Source: Mixia osmundae IAM 14324 (Eukaryota > Basidiomycota > Mixiomycetes > Mixiales > Mixiaceae). From it: a stretch of 64,000 nt of DNA. The notes under the pieces were generated by a model, which was not told the DNA's origin, ran no database searches, and saw nothing but the letters and a program-made list of their open reading frames with translations. The stretch lies in assembly GCF_000708205.1 (NCBI RefSeq), contig NW_014575563.1:489361-553360 (forward strand). The letters are read 5' to 3'. Positions 1 to 12,028 of this stretch are shown in pieces (positions within the stretch are counted from its first letter, which is position 1; the number at the start of each line of letters is the position of its first letter). A program made the translations under genes and the position numbers.

Positions 1-2768
<2,768 letters not shown>

Positions 2769-2786
2769 TAACACAAGCAGAGGGCT

Positions 2787-3260
2787 CTATTTCGTTGCTC
2801 CATACGACGGTGGCGCTTCGTATTGCTGCTGAGGCTGGGCTGGGAATCGCTGTTGAGTAGGTGCACCGATTGGCTCTAATCATTGCACACGTCAGCGATC
2901 GCACATCAGGAGTCTGGGCGTCGACGGACCATAAGTCGCATTGCCAGCGTATCTATATCCGCCATGCCCGTAGCTTTCCTCAGCCTTCATGTGCTTGAAG
3001 ATGATGTAGAATGCGTGGATGTGGCCGGGAATGTATCCGAGCAAGGTGAGCAAGACATTGACTGCGTAACGGATCAGCTCGAGCGCGTTGGCGCAGGGGG
3101 TTGACTGACTCAGCACATCGCATGAGCAGCCCGTGAGGACTGCTACTGCCGCCGGTGGAAAGAGGATCTGCAAGCAGTGTCAATTGAGCGGCATGTGACT
3201 GTTAATGGGGCTGTGACGCACAGCGAGCAGGATCAATAGGATGTCACTAGATTTGACCAT
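2787..3260 (-). CDS. PMP3: PMP3-family plasma membrane proteolipid with long tail
   Basis: Small hydrophobic membrane protein of the Pmp3/UPF0057 (stress-induced hydrophobic peptide) family, which affects membrane potential and cation tolerance in yeast. Four exons (3260-3222, 3167-3110, 3061-2930, 2875-2787) give about 105 residues. The core reads ILLILLA, ILFPPAAVAVLTGCSCD, VLINVLLTLLGYIPGHIHA and FYIIFK, with two membrane segments. Removing a 48-nt intron (3109-3062, GTCAGT donor) restores the canonical core. The family is usually only 50-60 residues long; this one adds about 45 polar residues rich in Tyr, Gln and Pro, ending in a PPSY motif. Confidence 0.9.
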
Positions 3261-3410
3261 TGCGTTGCGTCTGACTGTTCGGATTGTCGTCAAATGTGCT
3301 GCTGTCACGAAGGACACTGTATCTGATTCACAGCAGCGCTGATACGTACGGCTATGCTGCGAAAGGAGCGCCGCCACCTCGATGCAAAACAGCACGTCAA
3401 AAGTATACAT

Positions 3411-5180
3411 TCACTCGTGCAAGCGTACAGCGCTTGAGACTGCTCTATCTGCGTCTCCTTCCGCCAAGGCGGCTTCTCTATCCTGCTTGGTTAGCCTTTT
3501 GATCCTACTGAACAGTCCTACAGAATCGTTAAAGATGAATTTGACGGTGACCATAGGCCAAGAAGTGTGCGAAGGCAGATCGTCATAGTATTCGTGTGCG
3601 ATCTTGTTGAGCTCTCGCAGTCTCGTCCAGGGCACGTTGGGAAAGTCATGGTGCTCGTTATGCAGTCCAACCTTTGGTCACCATCTCTGTGTCAGCTGGT
3701 AAGCTGAGGCAGATCCGGCGACTCACGTTGTAAGCCAAAACGTTGAGCGGGCCGTAATACGAAGTCGTCTCTTGGCCATCCTCGTCGATGATGTAGTGCT
3801 CTGCGATAAAGTGTGCAGCGCAAGGGTGTAACGAGCCGGCAAAGAAGGATGACATAATCAGATACGTCAAGGCATTCCCGCCGACGTATCGAACAAGCAA
3901 GGCATCGAAACCGAATTGAGCGAGGAAATTGAGCGCGTGCCACCGTGTGAAGGCCTGTGATCGTACGAAGCCCGGTCGAAGCGCATAGAAGAGTATTTGG
4001 AACGTGCTGCTTGCTCTTCCCCTCAGCGCTGGCCTAGTCATGCTAGAACGAACTGACCAAAAGAAGGTTTTGCCCAGCACATTTCGCAGACACATCAGTT
4101 CGATCTTGGTCGGCAGATCGGTGTCGACGCCGTCCTCTGTCGCATGGTCTCAGTAAAGCACTTGGCTGCGACACAGAACTTCGCACCTCCCAGCTGTCGA
4201 TGGTGTTCCATATGATAGCGCTACGAGTTAGGTGAGCCCTTGTCAGTCGCAAAGGGGTGTCACTTACCTTGAACATCATAGCATAAGGCACGCCAATAGG
4301 TAAGTTCGCTAAAATCGCAAATAGCTTGTTCGCCTTGACGCCTCGGAATGCCACTTTGTATGCTATCAGCAGGCAGAGACAGCGTGATGGAGCAGGACGC
4401 ACGATTATGTGTGATCTCGTGAATAGCGAGAAAGGTATTCTGGTTGGCGGTGCCTCCAATGATATAGGCAGTAAGGAAGAATGGCCATGAGAATGGGTGT
4501 GAATTTCGCAAGAGCCAGGCGCAAGCAAATTGAACGGCCAACACGAAAAGTACGACGTATTTCGTCAATGGCTCATGTCCCATCAGGCCGCGAATCTACG
4601 AGCAAAGGTGAGTCTCAGATAATCAGACGTCGTGAGCAGGGCTCACTTCAGGGTGATCCTTGAGAATGGCGATGCGGCGAGTCCGATGAGGCTCTTCCGT
4701 CATGGTCCACAGCCAATCGTCGCGTGCCTGCGAAGATATCAGCTCGAGATGCACGGGGATGTGAAATTGGCGTACGCCTGCCGAATGAGCCGCTCGCTTC
4801 TTCGCTAGCTCGTCCAACGCGGCTCTGCGGGAGTCTGAAGCCTTCTGCACGTGTCGTTGACGTAGCTGAGGCTGCTCGTGCAAGGCTTTCTCGTCGTCAA
4901 CGTGGTCGCTGCTGCCTGAAGTGAGGGTTGTCCGGCTGCTCGATCGGCTGAGCTCGCTGTCGCTGCCTGCCTCACTCGTACTGCTGCTACTCTGCGCAGA
5001 CATGTCTGTCAGAGAGGGTGTCGAGTCGTTGTGAGTGAGCGCTGCAGGTCGAATGGACAAGTCTTTGATGCTAGGCTGATGCAAACGTGTTCCTGATCCT
5101 CGGGCCATGCTGGCATCGCTCTCGTTCGCATGACTGACTGGTAAAGCTTCGGCGCCTCCGTGTAAAGACCAGTCTGTCAT
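3411..5180 (-). CDS. DES1: Sphingolipid delta-4 desaturase
   Basis: Membrane di-iron desaturase that introduces the delta-4 double bond into dihydroceramide in the ER. Seven exons (5180-4647, 4595-4403, 4353-4268, 4220-4187, 4136-4058, 4006-3727, 3671-3411) give about 488 residues. All three histidine boxes are present: HEITHN followed by LAFRG, YHMEHH, and NEHHDFPNVPW. DTDLPT after the second box is characteristic of DES-type enzymes. The usual family N-terminus (about DDWLWTMTEEPHRTRR) is preceded by about 160 Ser-rich residues. I chose ATG 5180; ATG 5189 and a frame open to 5273 are alternatives. Shares a 124-bp divergent promoter region with RPN5. Confidence 0.93.
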
Positions 5181-5304
5181 TGCGACCATGTGCCTGCAGC
5201 CCTGCACAGCCGTTCGAGGTGCGTGGCGATTTGCGTTTGGCGCGACGTTCGCCCGTTCGGCTCGAGCTTGCACCTGACAGTTTGACGCTGCCCTTCCTCG
5301 CGCA

Positions 5305-7005
5305 ATGTCGGAAGTGGTGCCTCGGAAGCAGGAGAAGGACTACTCCAAGGAGGTCGATGATTTGTTACCAGTAGCGGAGAGTCTGGCGAGCGATGGCAAG
5401 CTACAGGAAGCCATCGACAAGCTGCTCGCGCTCGAGAAAGGCACTCGCAATGTCCGTCTATGAGCCATGCAGCAGCTCATTCATGCTGAGAGTGCGCTCT
5501 GTCTGACAGGCGTCCGATCAACCATCGACGAGCAGGCTGCTCATGACCCTCGTCACGCTGCCCTACAAGCACAAGAACCTCGAACTCGCTTTCGCCAACA
5601 TATCCGTCCTGTCAAAGAAGCACGGCCAGATCAGACAGTCTGTCACGATGATGGTCGATGCCACACTTCCCTGGCTCGACGAGCTTCCCGAGGGGGAGAT
5701 GATCAAGCTCATCGAGGTCCTCCGAGAAGTGACAGAGGGCAAGGTGCGCACTTGTCATACCACGCTGCACGCTGTACTCAGGTGTGCGATCGTGTCCAGA
5801 TCTACCTTGAAGTACAGCGAGCTCGTGTCACCCGACGATTGTCCAAGATCAGGGAGCAAGAGGGCAAGATCGACTCAGCGACAGAGCTCCTTGTTGAGTT
5901 ACAAGTCGAGACCTTTGGTAGCATGAGCAGGCGAGAGAAGATCGACTTCATCCTCGAACAAATGCGCTTGCTTCATCTCAAGCAAGACTGGGATCAGATG
6001 GCAATCACTTCTAAAAAGGTCAACGTCAAGTGGATCGAGGACAAAGACAACGAAGTCAGTCTTGCAGACGCGTCAGCTTATTCGTCACGACTGACTGGCC
6101 GCACAGGATCTCAAATTGAGATACTATGCTCTCGTCATCATACTAGCGCTCCACGGTGATAAATATCTCGATCTCTGCAAGCACTACCGACAGATCTACG
6201 ATACACCGTCAGTCATCGAGGATGAAACAAAGTGGCAAGCAGCTTTGCGCAATGTCGTCTACTTCATCGTCCTCGCGCCTTACGATAACGAACAATCGGA
6301 CCTTTTAGCGCGAATCAGTCAGGACAGCAAGCTGCAGAGTATCCCAGAATGCTAGTGAGTGCTCTCTGCCCCTGCGTTGGTTCGCAGCTGACAGGTCGGG
6401 CAGTAACCTTGCCAAATGCTTCACATCACCCGAACTCATGCGATGGCCGGGAATACAAGAGCTCTACGGACCTCAACTGAGACAGACCAAGGTCTTTGGA
6501 CCGAACGGCGTCAAAGGCGTCACCAATGACATTGACGAGACTATCGATGCGGGTCAGGGCGACAAGCGTTGGGAAGCGCTCCATAACCGCGTCATCGAAC
6601 ATGTGAGTCTGCTAGTACTCTGCTCAGACTATGACTGAGTGTTCGGCAGAATATCCGAACGATCGCCAAGTACTATACTCGCATTACGATCGCTCGACTG
6701 GCAGAACTGCTCGATCTAGACACCAGTAATGCAGAGACGATGCTGTCCAAGCTGGTCGTTTCCAAGATGGTGTATGCCAAAATCGATAGGCCACAAGGCA
6801 CCGTCAATTTCGTCGAGAAGAAGTCGACAGATAGCATCCTCAATGACTGGTCGAGCGATATCAGCAAACTCATGGTACGCGCCATCACTTATACTCCTTT
6901 GCTTCGCTCACGTGGTGGCAGGGCCTGATCGACAAGTCAACCCACCTGATCGCAAAGGAGCATGCCGTCTTCTCTGCCCAGGCCGCTCAAGCTTCGAAAG
7001 CATAA
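5305..7005 (+). CDS. RPN5: 26S proteasome lid subunit Rpn5
   Basis: PCI-domain subunit of the 19S regulatory particle lid, nuclear and cytosolic. Seven exons (5305-5451, 5510-5743, 5800-6054, 6107-6354, 6404-6602, 6650-6874, 6922-7005) give about 463 residues, matching the family. Recognised segments are LSKKHGQIRQSVTMMVD near the N-terminus, SMSRREKIDFILEQMRL, WEALHNRVIEHNIR and the PCI winged-helix stretch YYTRITIARLAELLDL. Every intron has a GTNNGY or similar donor and joins in frame. The next gene starts only 61 bp after the stop. Confidence 0.96.
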
Positions 7006-7066
7006 TTGTGTTGTAACTCGAAGAGGCAGGCGTAAATGACACGGACGCGAATTGGTGAAGAGCCAC

Positions 7067-8522
7067 ATGTCAGCAGGCAAATACGTGCCCCCTCATCTTC
7101 GCAAGCCCAGAGATGCAGCTCAAGAAGTAGCCTCCCCGCCTGCGCAAGCACGTCTTGTCCCTTCTGGCAGCGCAGCAGCGCCAGTCGTTCAACAGGAACG
7201 ACCCTACGCTGCTCCACGCTGGCAAGGCGGCCGGCCTCGTAGTCCCGTACCTGCGCCTACTGCCTTACCATCAGGTCCTTCATCCTACGCATCATCAAGT
7301 CCAAAGGGTCATGCAGACCGGAGAGCGGGTGCTACGCCTTGGGATAGCTCGAGCGCGAGTAGTAAGGACAAAAGTGGCTTTGTGTCGATTGCCAAACGGC
7401 GTCCCCCTGCAGTCTACACGCATGCACCGCCGATACTATCCGTACACGGGGACTCGTTCGTGGGCGTGTTCAGATGTCTCAGGGAGAACACTGTCGACTT
7501 GGGCTGGTACTCGGGCGCGAGCGCCAAGGTAGGTCTCCGTGTGTGTCGCTCGCTCCGGCTCATCACTCGCATCAGGGTCTCAACAATCCCAATTCGACCC
7601 GTCAAGGCAAGCTCATGATCTCTGCTCTGTTGAGCAGTGACTGACACGCCCAGCAGTCGCGCCCCAGCTATTAGCATCGATTGACTCGCTTAGAGTGCCC
7701 AAAATTCTCATGATGTTCGGAAATGTCGACATCAACATCAACTACGTCTTTGCTCTGAGGCGAAAGGACGGCAAGCCGGCGCTGATTGGCGACGACTTTG
7801 TGAAGAACATGTTCGAAGCGTATACTGCATTCATGCGCGATGAGCTCGAGCCCAGGCTGGTCAACAGCACAACGCCAATCAAACAGAGCCTGAACAGTCG
7901 CATCAAGCCAAAATTCATTGAGAAGATCTATATCGCCAATTCGGTGCCGCCAATCGTACCTGACGAAGCTCTAGGCAAGATGATCGACAAATATCGCATA
8001 GCTCCAGGCACGGTGGTTGCCGACTTGCCGCCTCTCAAACCAACAGAAGAGATCATGCAGTTCGCTAACATCAAGATGCGGCAAGACATGACCAAGACGT
8101 TCACTAGGCTCGCCAGGGAGTTTTGCGCTACCCGACCAGATGTATACCAGCTTGTTGATATCAATCCATATATCACTTCGCTTGGCAAGCCTGCCGATCA
8201 AGCAGAAGATGGCGTCGTTTCGCCAGACTACATCAGTGAGGATCCCACCAACGTACGTCTCTTCCGTCGACTGCGCGTCTTATCTGATCCGAATGAGCAG
8301 GTCCACCTGTTGTGGGAGACGACGATCCAGTTTTGGGTTAGAGAACTCGCGTCTGCCGGGCTCAAAGAGTCGCACATCCGGCCAGATCTGCAGGAACAGG
8401 CTGCCGATTATGTCAGGAGGAAGCAGAAGACGATGACGGAAATCGCAGAGCGTGATGCAGCCATCGCTCGAGGTGAGGATCCTCAAGCGCTCAGTGATGC
8501 TGTAGCCTCCTTGCATGTATAG
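7067..8522 (+). CDS. SGNH-hydrolase-like protein with KYVPPHLR N-terminus
   Basis: Function unknown. Four exons (7067-7528, 7576-7606, 7654-8252, 8301-8522) give about 437 residues. The protein opens with AGKYVPPHLRKP, a short basic motif seen at the N-terminus of various fungal proteins, then a Pro/Ser-rich linker of about 90 residues. The conserved-looking part has SVHGDSFVG (SGNH block I-like), GASAKGLNNP, FGNVDININY (where SGNH enzymes carry the block III Asn) and a late VHLLWE that could be a DxxH-type block V remnant. The second intron uses either a GC donor (7607) or a weak GT donor (7601); both are in frame. The third (8253-8300) is 48 nt and stop-free. The enzyme assignment is inference. 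Confidence 0.72.
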
Positions 8523-8921
8523 CGATTTGGCTCAGTCGGGCGAGGCCGATGTCACGGGTGGCGTCGAAGGCTGTATTATTAATATTACCCCGGACTGTCT
8601 TGGCTGCTGCTGTCTTCCCGCGCTCGCCTGTCATTGCTGTCTGACAAAAGAACGAAGCAGACGTCTTTTAGAGAGCACGGAGTCGTTCGATCGGATCTCA
8701 ACGCCGGTTACCGAGCCAGCGACACCCGGCAACGCGTCAGACCGAGACGCAATCATCTTTTCCGAGTCAGACGCCCAAAGCGGTGCCGTCATCACTTGCT
8801 AAGCTCCCTTTGTCATCAACGAGGCCCATCTAGAAGCCAGGTCAGCCTCTGTCAGTTGAAGCAGACATCAGTGGCTGAGGCTGTCGCGAGACAAAGTCCG
8901 TCGTTAGGAGCTCAAGCCGCG
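8523..8921 (+). other. Intergenic/leader region of the bHLH gene
   Basis: About 400 bp between the SGNH-like stop and the chosen bHLH start. The bHLH frame is open upstream to 8634, but that part has low-complexity basic composition and several possible splice acceptors, so I read it as leader or promoter. An AT-rich island lies around 8575-8590 in otherwise GC-richer DNA. Confidence 0.4.
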
Positions 8922-10541
8922 ATGAACTCCCCTACGATTCGTCAGCACGGCTTCGAGCTGCCCAACGACACACACACCGCCTCGCCGGCTCAGCCAGGCT
9001 TTCCAACGGGTCATGCTGGCGGAGTCTGGGCTCATCAACACTATCCAAGCCACAATGGGAGCCTGCACATCCATCAGAACTCCCACGGATCAGCATCGTC
9101 TCATTCGTTGTCTGCAATGAACACAGACATCGCGATGGGCGCGTTCATCGACCCCAACATGATCCTACCAGACGGTATGGACCACTACGGCAGCGTACAC
9201 TCGCCCGGAATGGCAGCTTCGCCCTTTCTTGGACATCCGGGCGCGACTGGTCAACACTTCGGATTTAGTGGTCTGACCCAAGGCTCTCATGGCCAGGCGA
9301 TGGCCAACGATGCCGATCTCATGGACTCGCTCATGATGAGATCCGAGTCTGTTCACAGCCAGCCATCAAGCACGATGAGCAGCCACGATGCGCCTTCGCC
9401 AGCTTCCGTCTCGGGTGTGTATCATGGCAGTCGCCCTCAGCCGGGTGATTACGGCCAAACATCCATCAGTGCTGCTCTGGCATCTGCAGTCACTTTTTCG
9501 CCAAAGCAGTCTGCCCAAAGTCCTACCGTGGCTGCTATTGCCCAGAGGATCAGTACCTCGCCAGTCGATCATTTCAAGACGCGCTCGCTTCTGGAAGGCA
9601 GCGCAAGACGCCCATCGCCCGTCCGTGGGGCTGGCTCACTCGGCGCTCGTCGATCGGCTTCAGCCACTCGTCGCGGACAGAGCGGCACGACCTCGCCAGC
9701 TGCGATACATATTGCCGCTCATCCGCAGTACGCCTCGGCAGCATCAACACTGGCCTCCTCTGCTTCTGCCTATCCGATGTCCGTCCCCGCTCGCTTCGGT
9801 GCTCAATACGGTAGCTCGCTCAACTCGCCCCAGTATTCGAGTCCGAACACGAATTATTCGACGCCTTCTTCATTTGCAGAGGGTGACAGCTCTGACCAGC
9901 AGCACTTCATACCCGCCAGCGCACCAACCAGTCTCGGTAGACCTGCAACACGCGAGACCTTGCGCGGTCGTACAATCAAGCAGGAGCCTCGCGATGACAG
10001 CAGAGCGTGAGGCTGACATACCTGTAGCGAGACGAAGCTGACGTGTCTAAGCAGTTTGCTCACTCGTGCTGTACCGGACAAGAAGAAGCGTCGCAAGGAG
10101 CAGCACTGTGCAGTCGAACAGCGTCGTCGCTCGAACATCAACGATAAGATTGCCGAACTTGCCACCCTTCTGCCTCAGATCATGCTCGATCCGACAGCTG
10201 GCAGCAGAGAGCCTTCGCGTTCGCGCGAACGACGCACAGGATCTGCCGAGACGGAGGCCGAAACACCCATGTCACCGTTTGGTCCTGGCACGAGCAGCTT
10301 TGATGCTCGACACGCTTCTCTCGTCACTGCTGGCTTGCCATCGAATCCTTTTGAGAACATGACAGTCCAACAGATCGCCCAACAGTCTTCTCTCGGCCGC
10401 CCCAACAAAGGTCTCATCTTGGCTAAATCAGTCGATTACATCCGCCATCTACAACAGATTATCGAGGCTCAGGCAGTCCGAACGGAAGAGCTCGAAGATA
10501 CCCTTCGCGCGAATGGCATCTCTCCTGCCGAATCGCGCTAA
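8922..10541 (+). CDS. bHLH transcription factor with very long loop
   Basis: Predicted nuclear DNA-binding regulator. Two exons (8922-10006, 10055-10541) give about 523 residues. The first 350 are Ser/Gln/His/Pro-rich and probably an activation region; near its end lies TIKQEPRDD, which fits a sumoylation consensus. The basic region KKRRKEQHCAVEQRRRS has the His-Glu-Arg pattern of E-box (CACGTG) binders, followed by helix 1 (NDKIAELATLLP) and helix 2 (NKGLILAKSVDYIRHLQ). About 75 residues separate the helices, far more than the usual 5-25. Specific orthology (Pho4, Tye7 or MiT-like) cannot be decided here. An upstream in-frame start cannot be excluded. Confidence 0.85.
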
Positions 10542-10737
10542 TCTTGTGACAATACCGCATTCAGAACACCGCAAATCCCCTTGCTGTTGTCGTTTCCGAT
10601 TGTATCACGGACCTCGAGTCGATGTCGTTGTGTTCTACGCGTCAAGTTGCCACGAGAAGTAGCGTTTCCCATACTTGATCCGGAAGCTGACGCCCCAGCT
10701 GCAGACAGGTATGTGCTCCAGAGACCGATGAAAGCGA

Positions 10738-11886
10738 ATGAGATCCCTGAGATATATCACATACGGACGAGCAGTATGGGTTCCGGCCATCGCCTCGAAA
10801 TTCCTGCTGCTTGAGTTGCTCACGCTCTTACTACTGTGGCAAATCAGCGATCGCGGGACGACATACATCGCTGGCGGTCCTCGTATCGTCTACATCGGAT
10901 ATGTTGTGAGCGATCGATCATGGTATGATAGTATCGACAGCTGACAGCTCAAGCAGCTCGGCAATCATAAGACAGACGCGATCGTTATCTCGACCGTCGT
11001 CGCTCCCTTGTATACTGCGGCGCTGATACTCGAGCGATATTTTCGGCGAACGAATCGACTGCCAGGCTCGGAGAAGCGCTATACGGTCATATTGGAGTAC
11101 ATCGCCATTGCTGCCGGCATAATCGCAGCCATAGCATTCATCGGCTTGACTATCTTCGATGTCTTTGATTGGCGAAGAACGCATTGGACGCTCGTCAGCA
11201 CTTTTGCCATTTTCGTCTCATTGTCGATCCTTTGTCAGACTGTAGAAGTTTTGCAGATCGAAAGCGAGAATCCTCGTGCAAAGCTGCTCAAGGCAAGCGC
11301 GATGCTCAAGCTGTTCATCGTCATTCTCGCTGTCGGCTGTGTCGGAGGCTACGTAGCGAGCGTGATCTTATGCGCAAACACGGAATACGAGAGATGTAGG
11401 CTGCTAGATGACGGCGCGAACAGCCTTTCATGGGCGATCGCGTTCATCTTCAACGCATATCTGTTCAGCCTGATCCTAGATCTCGAACCGACCTCGACGA
11501 ATTCGCCAAAGCAGATGCGATCGGTTCAGCAGAAGCTCGCCCGAAGTAGCAAGACGTCTCTGGATTCTGCGATTGACTGGCCGTCATCTCGAGGCTCATG
11601 GGACAGCGACACGAAGGGCAGCTCGTGGGAGATGGTGGGTGACAACCTGAAGCCGCAAGGAACCCACGCGCTTGCCGCTCGCACGACGCTGGACTTCAGC
11701 ATAGGGCTACTGAGCCCACCTTTGCGAGCGCCCTCAAAGCTTGCAGCTTCAACTGGCAGCAGGGACCGGCAACGAGGCGGGCAAACGCGATCGAAAGTCA
11801 ACACAGACTCTTTGAGCTCGCTATCGACCAAAGGAAGCGATCTCCCTGCTCCCTTGCGGGCACCTGTTCGCGCTCGATACACGTAG
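10738..11886 (+). CDS. Frag1/DRAM/Sfk1-family membrane protein
   Basis: Multi-pass membrane protein; relatives include Sfk1 (plasma membrane phosphoinositide regulation), DRAM and FRAG1. Two exons (10738-10905, 10957-11886) give about 365 residues. Hydrophobic segments include FLLLELLTLLLLW, VISTVVAPLYTAALI, YIAIAAGIIAAIAFIGL, WTLVSTFAIFVSLSI, LFIVILAVGCVGGYVASVI and WAIAFIFNAYLFSLIL, arranged as in the six-helix family fold. A cytosolic Ser-rich tail of about 125 residues follows. The family call rests on topology and the YIGYV-LGNHK and DWRRTHW context, so it is moderately sure. The start is the first ATG in the open frame before the first helix. Confidence 0.7.
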
Positions 11887-12028
11887 ATATGTTGTTGATG
11901 CATATGCCTGAGATTGGGATCAGCGACAGAGACGACGGATTGCTCGAGGAGAGGTGCCCGGTCGGCAAGCAAGACGCGTCGAGTGCAGATGTGCAGCTCA
12001 ACCAAGATGGAACGATGACGATGAGGTC

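Noticed and set aside
8578-8592. TAATATTAC, the nonanucleotide nicked by geminivirus/circovirus-type Rep proteins
   Set aside because: No stem-loop arms with complementary GC stems and no Rep-like reading frame nearby; a nine-base match in an AT-rich leader is easily chance.
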